Shown: positions 45,446-56,798 of the stretch, piece after piece
How positions within the stretch are numbered: the stretch's first letter is position 1
How the letters are laid out: the number at the start of each line of letters is the position of its first letter
The notes under the pieces: generated by a model
What the model saw: only the letters and a program-made list of their open reading frames with translations
Told to the model about the DNA's origin: nothing
Databases searched by the model: none
From: Helianthus annuus
Lineage: Eukaryota > Streptophyta > Magnoliopsida > Asterales > Asteraceae
Reading direction: 5' to 3'
DNA: 64,000 nt
Assembly (NCBI RefSeq): GCF_002127325.2
Contig: NC_035437.2
Coordinates: 159,261,097 to 159,325,096, forward strand
Translations under genes and position numbers: made by a program

Positions 45446-47933
45446 TTAAATATAAATATACTTACGATGTCGTGTTATTTGTCGCAAATAGAAATACGTA
45501 GGTGGATAGCGGTGTGTGTCGTGTTCGGTTTAGACGTTTGTAATGAATAAATTTTGTAAGAATATTCGAAGTCGCGACGCTTGAAATAAATAAATATATT
45601 TGTGTTATATATCTTCCGACCACTAGAGTTTTGAAACACGATTTCCGCATTTTGGGCGTTTGAAATAAATACAAACATTATATATTTGTTTGTAAAAACA
45701 TTCGGAAATATCGATGTTTGAAATAACTATAAGCGTTATATTTATTTTAAGGAAGTATCGGTTTCGTAATCTTGAAATGTCGTAAAAATAAATATACATA
45801 TAGTTATATTATACAATAATCGGATTCTCGTTAGACGTTATTTAAATATGACACGTATCGCGTATCGGGTTTTTAACGAAAAACGGACAGAGTTTCCTCT
45901 GTTTTTTAGGATAACCTCGACATCCAAAGTGTCGATATTTTAAATCAAACTCAATCAATAATTCAACGGAACCAACATATGTATAAAATTTCGCGTCAAA
46001 ATATTAAAACATAAACTAGTATCTAATCGCATCGGTTCAAGCTCGGTCGCGTATCGAAATATGAAATCTATAACTATATAATTAGAAAATTCGGGTCGAT
46101 TAAATTTTACCGAATCTTCATGTCGTTTCGCCGAACCGCGTTGACCGACTTTGACCCGGTGTTGACTGTTGACAGCGGCTGACCCGAACCGTTGACCGAA
46201 CCGAAATAACCCGGAAATAATACCCGAATCCAAGTCGAACCAAAGCTCTCGAAACACCCAAATAAAACTTCAAATCTGATGTTGAACCGAACCGAGAACC
46301 CGAAACTTTGAACCGAAGATTGACTTGAGCGAAACTCCCGAACCAAAACAGAGCCTGAATCCGTAATTCTGACCCGAAATAAAACCCGAAACAAACTCAA
46401 AACTGCATACCATTCGAACAACCTAGCGTAACTGAACCTGTCCTGAACTGAAACTATTGACCTGCGCCGTTGACCCGAACCTGAGACCCGTACCGTCTGA
46501 CCCGCTTAAACCAAAACTGAAATCACAACACCCGAATTATAACCCGAAACACTTACCGGACATCGTCATCTTCAAGATTCAGCTTGTCGAAGGAAGCAGG
46601 TCCGCCGCCGCTCACAGCGGCGCTGCCGTCGGCGCCTCGTCGTCCCTCACAACTCTCTCCCGTCTCACTCTTTCTCGATCTCTCTCTCTTTTTTCTGTTC
46701 TCGTCGCCTGGCACCACCCACCACAGTGCCACCTCCTGTGGTGGTGGTGGTGGTGTTATCGTCGTTCTAGTCTGCCATCACCATTGTCACCGGTTTGTTT
46801 TAGAGAGAGGGGGGTGGGGTGTCACCGGTAACCGAGCCGTCGCCGACCAGAGTTGCTCCGGTTGTCGGAGCTGAATCAAAGAGAGCAGAGAGGTGAAATG
46901 GGAGCTGGGGTGTGCCCGTGACGGCTGTAAGAGATAGGGGCTCGAGTTGTGGGGTGTTTGTCAGACTGTATAGCAGCGACAGTCGATCGGTAACACAACT
47001 CCGGTCACCGGAGCTCGAGAGACGAGAGGGACATGGGTGTCGGCTGAGATTGTTGGTACAAGGGTTTTCAAAAGCGTGGGAGGGACATCTCTGTAGTTGT
47101 GTGCGCAGAGACAAGTATGAGGGTGTTTAGGGTTTTCTAATAGAAGTATGAAGGAAAAGAGGAGAGTGCAGATACTTGTGGTGTGCGTGTGTTTAGATCT
47201 GAGTTTTCAAAATGAATGGATAAGGTATCCCTACATATAAATACTTAGGGTTTTTAGTTAGTGGGCTTTGGGCTTTGGCCCAAAAGCCCATTAACGTGTA
47301 TCTTGAGTGGCCCATTAGTGTTTTTAAAGCCCATTTTCGCTCCCGAGCTTCGTAAGTTGTCGTAATATAAAATTTTAGTGTCAAAACTCTAAATTTGCAT
47401 CGGTTATCGTTATATGACGCATAATTTGTCAGTTACGTTATAATGCGTAAAAAATTGTTTCATTCGTCGTTTCTTGTTCGTTTTTCGGTCCGTTTCTAAT
47501 TACGAATAGTAAAATTTGATAATGAAGTTAAATATATCATAATATATTAATATTGCGACCTAACCCGAGTCCGATGCTTCCATTTCGTTATTGATTGACG
47601 GTGTGTTCTGATTTCTGCGTTTTTCGCTCTCGCTTGCGTTTTGTGCCGTTAGAAAGCGTGATAATTTTGTAAAACGAAATCCATAAATTTAAATTACACG
47701 TATAAACTTCGTATTTGTCAGCGTGGTCAGCATTTCGTATGGCGTCAGTTCGTTATCGTTTGACGCTCAGCAAGTTTCCCGAAAATTACCCTACGCGCAC
47801 TGTAAAGTCAGACAGGCGTTCCTAGGCATTCCACGAGCCTAATTAAGTTAATACGTGTCTTAAACACTAGTTATTATCGCCTTAAACGTTTGTTAATCGC
47901 GTAATTAAAAGCAGTTAATTACCGGTTGTCACA
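44007..47933 (-). mobile_element. Solo LTR of the LARD-like element
   Basis: 3927 bp, the same LTR as 31605-35523 (one base change, longer TA tract), with a perfect target duplication GGTTG at 44002-44006 and 47934-47938. No interior. It sits at exactly the same base of the UNC-13 exon as the full element in copy A. Confidence 0.95.
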
Positions 47934-48227
47934 GGTTGACCGGTTGGCTAATGACATTACGGCACCACGTAGGACTTGTAACGGATCGGTGTTTCTTCCG
48001 GTTTCAATTGGTTTCTCGAGCGCGTTACGGATGATTTTTTGTAGTCTTTGGGATGCAGTTGTGGCGTTGCCAAGTGGCACGTGAGGGTGTAGAAGAAGTC
48101 CCGCTTCCAACATTTTTAAGTTTCGCTTTTGCCAGGTGTCGTATTCTTGTTGGTCGGTGAAATCTGATGGTTTGAATTGTTGTAATAACTCTAGCGGAAG
48201 TACCATCATTTCAACTCGCCTCCCGAC
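47934..48227 (-). pseudogene. UNC-13-like (DUF810) fragment, 5' part
   Basis: The exon starts after an AACAG acceptor at 48228 with GRRVEMMVLPLELLQQFKPS, then SDFTDQQEYDTWQKRNLKML and GAVMSLANRST, up to the insertion site. This is the second-exon region of the plant UNC-13-like clade (Arabidopsis At2g25800-type, from memory). The first 200 or so residues normally encoded upstream are absent; instead an unrelated exon lies about 1.1 kb upstream. Open over this part, but the gene is broken downstream. Confidence 0.8.
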
Positions 48228-48759
48228 CTGTTATCGTAAATATTGCAATCACAAGTCAACGTATCTGGTTTTAAAATTAGTGGTTAATTAATATTATAAT
48301 GATAGCATGACAAAAAGAGGTGCAATTTGACTTTTCAATTCTATTAGTTATTTCAATAATGACTGCAGAATTTCAAACACAAATGCAATAAGCCCAAATC
48401 ATTTGAAAACCTCAAATAATCCAACAGAAAGATTCAAAGATTCTTCGATCATATACTCATTGTCACAATAATATTGTGTGACGTTTTGTCGATTTAAAAT
48501 CAAACTCGCGAGCATAAATCATTAGCATCGAGTAATATCATCATCATTCTCAACATGAAACTGGCCTGCCTTTAGTCCTCTTATCGAAATAAATCATTTA
48601 TGTTGGTTAATTACATTTATATCGACTGGAACCTAATTTAATTAATATGATTGGAAAAGTAGAACAATATGATTAATAACAGAAAAAAAAAACAGCATTA
48701 AAATTCACGTACATTTTAATCTATTCATACCACAAATAATGATGGCCCAAGCTGAAACT

Positions 48760-49015
48760 GAATGGGTAGACACACAAACCAGTCCTAACCGATTGAAACC
48801 GTAGGTTTGGGACCCATTTGGGTTTCTCTCTTTGAAACCGATTTTAAACCAAACCAAACCGAAACCGTAAAAAAGAGTCAAAATTGCTCAAAACTGGTTT
48901 AAACCCAAATCAAACCGGGAAAAAAACAGTCAACAAACCGAATCACACGAACCTAATTTGAAACCAAAACCAGGTTTGACTTGTTGTTGACCAACCCGAA
49001 CCGGTTTAGGGTTAC
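48760..49015. repeat. AAACCG/GGTTT-rich degenerate repeat
   Basis: Dense AAACCGAAACC and CCGGTTTA words within the presumed intron; MITE-like simple structure. No clear ends found. Confidence 0.4.
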
Positions 49016-49289
49016 GATAAGTACATAACTCATGTCACAAAACACTCTGTCACTTCACTCCTAAATTCTAATTATTTCCTTCTAAGCATATAATTCGCTA
49101 TAAATGCATTCAGATCAATCAAACAACAACTCAATATATTAATCCAGTCATCATAAATCCCCAATCTAAAACCCGAATTAGAGCTCAATCAGAACTTCAT
49201 CATCCAATAACATAATAAAACATTCAAATCATACAAAATCATCATAACAATAACAATAATAAGAGAGAGATAGAGAGAGAGTGTAATAC

Positions 49290-49430
49290 CTCATGGCCGG
49301 AGTTATGCGACGGTGAACTGGACGCCGGCGAGGGTTTTGACGACGACGCGCCGCCGTCATGGTCAACGGTGGTGGCGACAGGTTTCAGGAGCTCCTGATC
49401 TCTGCTGCTCGGTGAGTTTTCATCGGCCAT
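49290..49430 (-). pseudogene. First exon of an unknown gene, captured
   Basis: ATG at 49430 opens 47 codons, MADENSPSSRDQELLKPV... then a serine/proline-rich stretch, ending HNSGHE at a donor GAG then GTATTAC. It is phase 0, as is the UNC-13 acceptor at 48228, so a spliced transcript would stay in frame at that join. The source gene is not recognised. A CT-rich leader lies just upstream (about 49431-49445). It may be the promoter-bearing part of a chimeric Helitron transcript. Confidence 0.4.
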
Positions 49431-49660
49431 TACTGTTTCTCTCTCTAGAAATTGAGTTTTAATGTAACAGTGAATTTTGTATTGAAGATGATGATGAGTT
49501 GAAGAAATTTTGTTGTTAGGAAACCAAAGGGTCAAGGAGGGTGGCTAGCAACTTTATGTTTTAGTGTAGTGAGAGAAAGAAAGAAGGACCCAATTTAAAA
49601 CCATCATAAATTTTGGTTTTAAAATAGAAACATGTAACTAAATTTTTGAATATATATAGA

Positions 49661-50909
49661 TGATAAATTATACCACAATGATACAAAAAAAAATTGTATT
49701 AAAACTTACAATGAGTTGCATAGATAATACAAACACCAAAGGGGAAAAACAACCAAACCAAGTTATACAAGACTTCCATAGTCAAAACCACACCATTTGG
49801 ACCGATGTAACTTCAATTTCGATCTATTTTTCACCCATCTGAACGCACGCCACTTGGCGGCATCCTCTAAGATCTTGGATTGGGATGAGGTCCTTTTGTT
49901 GAAACGCTCCCCATTTTATGCCTTTCAAATATGTCAACATGTTGTTAGGATAATAGCTTGAAGCACCTTCTTTTGGTGCATGCTAACATGGAGCACATTA
50001 TGGAACTCCATAAGATCGCACACGTCAAAAGCAAAGATAGGTGAGGTTAGTGGCGAAACATGAAAATTTCTACAGAGGGGTCGGAAGTCATCGGACCAAA
50101 TATTTTGTTTCTATCAATTTATATGTAAAAACGAAGTGAATGAGATGTTATGGAGTTGAGGAATATCATGCTCTTTTTGAAAGTTTTGATGCGTTTCATT
50201 AATCAGTTCATTAACCAGTTCGCTTGTTGAAGCGTTTTAAAGTTTAATCTCATTGTTTTCATTATCAATTCCCTCTACTTGTTCTTCATTCTTTTATTCT
50301 TTCTTTTGAAAAAAGAAGTTACGCTTTTATATTTGCTCATAACATAATCAAGTACCACAACAAGTTAACAAATCACCCTAAATTTCAAGCTCTAATTTCT
50401 ATCTAAATCACATTAAGACTAAACAAATAAAATTAGACATTATTACATAACGATTCAACAAGTTTAGGGTAAAAATTCGGGCCCAATTTCACCCCTAAAT
50501 TCAACCTAAATCACATATATTGCAGCCCTAATTAAACCTAAAGATTAAAAACATATACCATGAAGATTGAAGAAGAATCTCGTGAAGTCGAACAAGCAGC
50601 GCAGTCCCTGCGTCTGGTCGAATACCCAGCAGCAGCGAATTTGGGTTTTTTCCCCTTCTCTGTTCATAGTTCCTGCCTCTGGTTGTATACCCACAAGCGA
50701 ATTTGGTTTTTTTTTTTTTTTTTTTTAATAAGGTGAGCTTTCTATTTGGGCTACACTTATTTGGGCAATTGGGCTATAAACAATACATTCTTCCAAACAT
50801 GTTTACAAATACAATATTAGGACCCAAATATAATCATTTGGGCTTATATGATATTTGGGCTATATATATTTTATTTGGGCTATATAAGTAATTTTTTTTT
50901 TTTATAAAA
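49661..50909. other. Intergenic DNA
   Basis: No gene recognised. It has an extended poly-T run near 50707 and several TTTGGGC words at 50740-50885. Confidence 0.5.
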
Positions 50910-51010
50910 TCGGGGAGTCGAAAACGTATACACCTAAAATATTCTATACAAAACGTACATACATAACACTACTGAGCAAAAAGTTTGGGGGTCGGGCGCC
51001 TCCCGGCCCT
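50910..51010. mobile_element. Diverged relative of the hAT MITE at 61106
   Basis: TCGAAAACGTATACACC, then TTCTATACAAAACGTACATA and GAGCAAAAAGTTTGGGGGTC, mirrors in reverse complement the interior of the 61106-61299 element. Ends not found. Confidence 0.45.
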
Positions 51011-51394
51011 TGAAAGTTGCGCACTTGGGTGGGGTTCTAATACAAATTGTTGGTCCCCTAATTTTACTCATGTTTGAATAATGAACTTGTTCTTCACGTT
51101 CAAAGACGGGTGTGGCGAATAAGATGAATAAATATAGGATAAAAAAGCGAAGAGATTGACATTTTTTCATCGATTGTAAAGTAATTAACGTTTGGCGGAA
51201 TTACAAAATTTGGTTTTGGGTACCAAAATGGAAAATGAAATTGGATTTATTTAGTTAAGTTGTCCAGATGATATTTGAAAGGAAAATTTGTTATTTCACT
51301 TATTTAATCTGCGAAAATTAAACGACTGATGAGTAAATGGTTGAAACTATTGATACCAAATGAATAAACATTACAAAAAGACACTTATTGTCAT

Positions 51395-53946
51395 CTAACC
51401 CGAGCTTTGTTTACTTCTCAACAAGTACTTAAATGGCGGCTGAGTAAAAGGACCATTAAGAAACATCTCAGAAACTACTTTATACATAGCTTCGGTTAGG
51501 TGAACTCCATCCCAATTGATATACTCAGAAGGGTTTTGACATGAGCTAGCAGATTTGGACCCACAAATAGCGGTCAAGTCGAAGTTATAAGGTCCGCCGC
51601 TAGACCCACAACAAACTTTGTAAAGCTCATGAAACCCGAGCTTTGGTGCGTTCTTTATCACAGAACGATAGGCGTTCCAATAATCGGCATATACGATTAT
51701 TGCCTTCGGGTATTTTCTTCTTAAGTTTTGAATGTTGGTTTTGAGAATGGTGTTATGGATGTAGCTTTGGTTGTTGACCGTGGCTACGCAACCAATGTCA
51801 TCACGGTCGGACTCGGGTGAAAGGTACATGGCTAGGGTTAGACAACCTGTCGTAGGGAGCCCTTGTACCACCATGTATTTTGCACCTTTATTCAGCAACG
51901 CCTAGAAAAAGAATAATGAATGGATTAAAAGAAATCTGCCGTTAAAAAAATCATAAGAAAAAAAAAAACATGCTTTTAGATTTAAAATACGTTAAACTGA
52001 ATTTGGATGTTAGACATGTATAAATGTAGACTTGTAGAATGAAATTAAAAGAAACAATAAGAAATAAAAATAAAAATAAATTTTGATGTAATTATACGTG
52101 AAATTTACCTAGTAGCTATTTTTCTCATATTGATTTTTCATAAATTACTTTTCACGTATCAAAAATTAATATATTTAACTTTTGCTAAATGGATCAGATA
52201 TAAAGTATATTTAATTTTTGCTAAATGGATCAGATTTTTTAAAACTATGCTGAAAATATGAAATTTAGCCTATATTATCAAAGATGCATAATTTGATGTA
52301 AAATTTTAGTTACCTACATATATCTAGACTATAAAAATAATGACTTCGGCCATTTATCAATAACAATTATTTACCTTTAGAAACCATGTAGACCGTTTAA
52401 TGAATATTATAGTTTGGTTTGTTCAATATTCGGATTGAACAAATCAAAATGAAACTGTTTAAAAACGAACTGAAATGCATTTTCAGTTTTTGATTCAGTT
52501 ATAAACCGAAACCAGGATTTGATTTCCGGTTCAAAAAATCAGAATCCGGTTCAAATCAAATAACAAATATGATTATTTAAATTTTTATCATTTAGCTCAA
52601 TCCAATTACAACTTTAGTATAAGTGATGTATTCAATTTTTTTCCCAAAACCAAATACCTATTAAACCGAATTCAAATTAGCCATTTTCTGTATTAACAAG
52701 TATACTTTTGCTTTTTCATTTCTTATAAAAGAAAAGTGGTCACGGTTTATATATGTTCAGATGATATATATATAAAAAAAAAAGATGATGATATATATAT
52801 ATAAAAAAAAAAAAAAAAGATGATGATAAGCAAAACTTGTATTCCCAACCTACTCTTACCATAAAAGTCATTTATCACAACCTTTTATTTTTGAGTTAAA
52901 TGATAAAATGGTCCCTAAGGTTTGGATATTTTGCCACTTTAGTTTAAAACTAAAACCTTTTGAATCTGGGTCCATGTGGTTTCAATTTTGTTGTCATTTT
53001 CATCCAAAATCCAAACTGAGTCTGATTTTTCAGTTAACTACATGCCTTTTTATCGTTTTCGTCTTTTAACATGTTATAACATAACACATTAAAAGACCAT
53101 TTTGCCTTCATTAAAAGGGAGAAAAACGACAAAAAACATGTGGTTAACTGAAAAATCAGACCCAGATTGGATTTTGGATGAAATTAACAACAAAATTGAA
53201 ACCATAGGGACTCAGATTCAAAAGATTTCAGTTTTGAACTAAAATAGTAAAAGTGAACAACCTCAGGGACCATTTTGACATTTAACTCTTTATTTTTTTC
53301 TCTTAATAAAATAATTAATTACCTCTACAAACTCCGTTACACTGCGAACCGCACGCCGTCTAATGGTTTCTCCACTCACCGTCGATCCAAGAGTGTAAGC
53401 ATAATCATTAGCTCCGATCTCACCCACCCAAACCAACGCATCCCGGAACACCACCGCACACTCTACCGGAGTCAACATTGCACTTTTACATTTTAACCCC
53501 TCCAATGTCTTATTAAACCAACTTAACTGAGTTTGCAAAGACTGAGGTGTTGTGTTTAATGTAAGGTTGTTTTTGACAAAGAACCCGTGTCGGATCGCGG
53601 TGGATCCTGCGACCGCGTAATTGATACCTTTGGAAGTGTCCGCTTTGCGGTTAAGGTAAGGTGGCAAGAAAGGTAAGGTGAGTGATTGTGCTACGAAGTC
53701 GATAACGAGACGGCCATCGGAGTATCGGTTGGTGGGGTGGTGGAAGAATGTGCGGCCGTAAGGGAGGTTGGAGACGTGGCTGAAGCCGCTAGGGCCGGTG
53801 TCGGAGGCAGTGTTGCCGGTGTCGGTGTAGGAGTCGCCGAATGCGAAGATTTTGTGGAAGGGATGTGGTGGAGGGTTGCCGGAAGTTAGAGTAAGGAGGA
53901 GAAGGATGGTGGTAGTGGTGGTGGCCACGGTGGAGGAAATTAACAT
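51395..53946 (-). CDS. GDSL esterase/lipase, two exons
   Basis: Exon 1 is 53946-53323, exon 2 is 51901-51395; intron 53322-51902 has GT donor (GAG then GTAATTAA) and AG acceptor (TTTTTCTAG), phase 0. The joined product is 376 residues, normal for plant GDSL lipases. It hydrolyses ester bonds of small lipids or acylated substrates, probably after secretion: residues 1-23 form a signal peptide. Block I FAFGDSYTDTGN holds the nucleophile Ser39; a block II glycine lies in GINYAVAGS; block III is GANDY; block V DGVHLTE carries the Asp/His pair. All catalytic residues are present with no stops, so the gene looks functional. An upstream in-frame ATG (54057) is rejected because a TATATAA box lies between it and 53946. 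Closest by memory to Arabidopsis At3g48460. The intron holds a MULE-type MITE. Confidence 0.92.
52420..52690. repeat. AAACCGAA-rich degenerate repeat in the intron
   Basis: Similar in character to 48760-49015; clear ends not seen. Confidence 0.3.
52893..53288. mobile_element. MULE-type MITE in the GDSL intron
   Basis: 396 bp. Inverted ends GAGTTAAATG...CATTTAACTC with long imperfect inverted arms (about 150 bp) and a perfect 9-bp target duplication TTTATTTTT (52884-52892 and 53289-53297). The arms share words with the TIRs of the 13652 element (GGTCC, TGTGGTTTC, CATTTT), so it is a relative. It ends 33 bp from the donor site. Confidence 0.85.
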
Positions 53947-53998
53947 GGTTTGTAATGTTTTTATGTTTGAAGTGGTGTTTAGACAACGTTGTAGTTGG

Positions 53999-54005
53999 TT
54001 ATATA
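53999..54005 (-). promoter_or_regulatory. TATA box of the GDSL gene
   Basis: The minus strand reads CCACTATATAACC about 53 bp before the chosen ATG, giving a short leader. It supports the inner start codon. Confidence 0.5.
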
Positions 54006-54059
54006 GTGGAAAGTTGTGTGTAAAGAGTATTTTACCCTTTAGGGAAACCATAATCAATG

Positions 54060-54452
54060 TTAGAATTTAATGATATAAATAAAGTGATAATAATTATATG
54101 AGTTTGTTAGACCATGCGGTGTGTTCTCGTAAAAGCTATTCGTTAGCTTAGGTGGTACTCGTGGTCACTAGTGAAACACCGTCCTCTCACTAGTGGCTTT
54201 GAAGCTTATAGAGATTTTTACGATTGTTACGAAGAAGCGAGAAACGCATATGTCCATTGGTAGTGCTGAGAATTGGTAAGGGGATAGTGGATTAGTGAAC
54301 CACACCCTTTGGACAGTGAAGGAGATTGATAATGAAAGGGGGGGGGGGGGTGCTACTATGGTGCTTAGATGGAAGATGATGATGAGGCTCTACACGTGAA
54401 CCACACCCTATGATCTTACCATCCACCACATTTAATTGTGCATATCTTCATT
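54060..54452. other. Upstream region of the GDSL gene
   Basis: Contains a G12-like run near 54340 and no coding sequence. A short segment (54110-54180) with GACCATGCGGTGTG resembles Harbinger TIR words but has no partner here. Confidence 0.4.
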
Positions 54453-54774
54453 TTAGACTATGTGTAGCGGGAATGGAAGATAATGTGCCCTAACTCTTGG
54501 GCGTTTTACGTCATGTGACGGTCCAGTCAGTATATGGGTATCATGGGGCATTATCTTAAAAAGGGTGTAGTAGGATAATGCCCCACAATACCCCAACCAA
54601 TCATTACCGATTCATTTTCGTCCTGATCCACCACATTATTAATTTTTTTTTTAAAAATTAAAACTAATAAAATTTCATTAAATAAAAAAAATAATATTGC
54701 TAAAAATAAAAATAAAAAATAATATTGCTAATAAAAAATTACATTGCTAAATAAAAAAACTAATAATCTAAAGT

Positions 54775-55985
54775 CCGTATTTTTCACGGATTTGTTGTCG
54801 ACACATTTCTGCTAGGATCAAGGCGTCACCTACGAGGTTATCGATCGGTTTAGACAAAAATTCTATGTCTTTCTCCATTTGCCTCGATTCTTGTATCGCG
54901 AGTTTTTTTTTTGTTTTCGGCGTTTCTTTATTGCATAGTCTCTAGACGCCTATGACTGATGTCTCGAGTGTCTTGTAAGCGTCGGTTTATCTCTTCGAAA
55001 TCTTCCTTCATTTCGAAATTAGCGGAAGACGATTCCGCCTTTTCCCCCTCTTTTTTCCCACTTCTTCTACCGGGCGGTCATTCCAACTCCACATCCTCGT
55101 CGTCCTCCAAATTAATGTTTAAGTCGACGTTACGAGCATCGGAAGTGGGTGTCTCAGGATCAACCGAGGATGATGGTTTGGACCATTTTGCTTTAAGTAT
55201 ACCACTAGACGTTATAGTTGGTACATTAGACCATTTGGGACTTTCGCGTAAAGGCTCCCAACATCTCAAGTATGTGAAAACGCCTCTCGTTTGGTTGTAC
55301 TTAGGGGTGTTCAAAACCGGATATCCGAAAATTCGGATATCCGAATTTCGGATATCCGAAATTTTCGGATAGTAGATTTCACTATCCGAATCCGTATCCG
55401 AAATTTCGGATATCCGAAATTCGGATATCCGAAATTTCGGATACGGATTCGGATAATGAATCGGATATCCGAAAATCCAACTTTTTATTTAATTTTTATT
55501 TTTTTATTATTTTTTTCATATTCGGAAACGGATATTCTGGATAGTTTCGGATATCCGAATATAAATTTTCGGATATTTTTCGGATATTTTTCGGATACTT
55601 CGGATATTTTTCGGATATTTCGGATATTTTCGGATATTTTTCGGATATTTCGGATATTTTCGGATACTTCGGATATTCGGATATCCGAAAAAAATGAAAA
55701 TTAAATTTTTCGGATATTTCGGATATCCGAAATATCCGAAAATTTTGAAAATCACTATCCGAATCCGAATCCGAAAAATTCGGATATCCGAATTTCGGAT
55801 ATCCGAAATTTCGGATATCCGATATTTCGGATATTTCGGATTCGGATATCGGATAATTCGGATCGGATTTTCGGATACGGATACTTTTGAACACCCCTAG
55901 TTGTACTCTTCCAACTTTACGAGCATCGGAAGTGGGTGTCTCCGGATCTAGACGAAACACCGAAAGGGGGTCGGAGGGGATTCAT
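54775..55985 (-). pseudogene. Harbinger ORF1-like (SANT/Myb-type) pseudogene, interrupted
   Basis: The minus strand gives NQTRGVFTYLRCWEPLRESPKWSNVP, then SSSVDPETPTSDARNVDLNINLEDDEDVELE. A frame break follows, and further left the coiled tail (LSKPIDNLVGDALILAEMCR-like). This is the accessory DNA-binding protein of PIF/Harbinger elements, often annotated in plants as NAM-associated or GST-T3-like. The hAT MITE at 55302-55899 separates off a short upstream piece with a repeat of the PETPTSDAR block. Confidence 0.65.
55302..55899. mobile_element. hAT MITE made of CGGATATCCG palindromes
   Basis: 598 bp with ends TAGGGGTGTTCAAAA... and ...TTTTGAACACCCCTA and a perfect 8-bp target duplication GTTGTACT (55294-55301 and 55900-55907), the hAT signature. 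The interior is almost entirely CGGATATCCGAA and ATTTCGGATA words; the centre is a tandem run of about 11-bp TTTTTCGGATA units. Confidence 0.85.
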
Positions 55986-56798
55986 GATGTAATTTTTTTT
56001 ATAGAATTTGAAATAGTATAGAAGAGAGTAGGGTAAAGTTTATAAAAAAGAAGTGAGAAGTGGGGTGTTTTATAGGTTAAAAAATGAAATAAAAAAATTA
56101 AAAGTTTTTGTTTGTTACCGTTGAACAACGGTATAATTTTGAAAATGTATGAAATTTTGGCGTTGTAAAAAGAACGATGCAGACATTGTTTTTGAAAAAA
56201 ACGCCCCAGGTGACAGTCCTGTGTCATGGTTGGACTTTTTTTAGGAAAAAACGCCAAAAAAAAACCCACTACGGATGGTCTTATAGATACCAAATCTAAT
56301 TTCAAATCTCTTTAAAAGAATCTCATTTATTTTCTCATAAAACTAAGCCTATGCAAACCTCTAACACCTACTTTTTATATAAACAATGTAAAAATAAAAT
56401 TGTGTGGGTCAGTTTCACATACTTAGCCACATCACCCACATTGTGGGTGCTCTTATCAATTTCAATATATTCTTGCGTAATTAGAATTTGAGTTTTATAA
56501 TATACTTAATTAATTTTACAACGTCCGCTCGTATATTAAGGGATATTGTACGTTAACCGGACTCTATTGTTATATTCTTAAAAAATAAAACAAATATCTT
56601 TTTATAACACTTACCAACTTCGGGGTCCTCCGATATGTCGAGTCACGCCTGTGCTAACGCATACTCCTCATCTTTCGACCAAGCTAGGTAAGTTCGATTC
56701 CGGCGTGGAATAAAATTATTTTACGAACGTACAATATATTGTATTTGTTTTATTTTTTAAATAGTTTGGTAATCGTTTTTTTTTTTTGTAGCAAACTA

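Larger units (their letters stand above)
39456..47933. repeat. Tandem duplication, copy B
   Basis: Second copy of 27055-35523 at an offset of 12401-12410. It starts with a 4-bp ATTT microhomology at the truncated LTR. It repeats the Helitron ends (about 41393-41424 plus; 41898-41931 minus), the right end of the Harbinger MITE (to 41571), the captured exon (43134-43196) and the UNC-13 fragment. Confidence 0.95.
41898..49660 (-). mobile_element. Candidate Helitron with captured gene pieces
   Basis: The 3' end is at 41898 (hairpin then CTAG, T). A possible 5' end at 49660 reads TCTATATATATTC on the minus strand after A, but this motif is weak. Without the solo LTR the body is about 3.8 kb. In transcription order it holds an ATG-containing exon (49290-49430), UNC-13 exon sequence (48227 to 43574) and the acidic exon (43196-43134), all on one strand. 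No Rep/helicase. Confidence 0.4.
54456..56280 (-). mobile_element. PIF/Harbinger-type element with ORF1 remnant
   Basis: 1825 bp with inverted ends GACTATGTGTAGCGGG / GACCATCCGTAGTGGG and TTA target duplication (54453-54455 and 56281-56283). Its left end also matches, inverted, the right end of the element finishing at 57681. It contains an ORF1 remnant on the minus strand, itself interrupted by a hAT MITE. No DDE transposase. Confidence 0.7.

Noticed and set aside
53947..54057. Upstream ATG giving a longer GDSL protein
   Set aside because: It lies upstream of a TATA box and would bury the signal peptide; the inner ATG at 53946 fits the family.
53686..54070. Plus-strand frames opposite the GDSL exon
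   Set aside because: Shadows of the real minus-strand gene; valine/glycine-rich with no homology.
55291..55960. Long frames with FRIF, ISEISE and YPKYPK repeats
   Set aside because: Artefact of the CGGATATCCG palindromic repeat, open on both strands; not protein-coding.
56590..56720. tRNA-like sequence with GTTCGATTCC (box B-like)
   Set aside because: No convincing box A or cloverleaf on this strand; could be a decayed tRNA or SINE head, but not supportable by eye.
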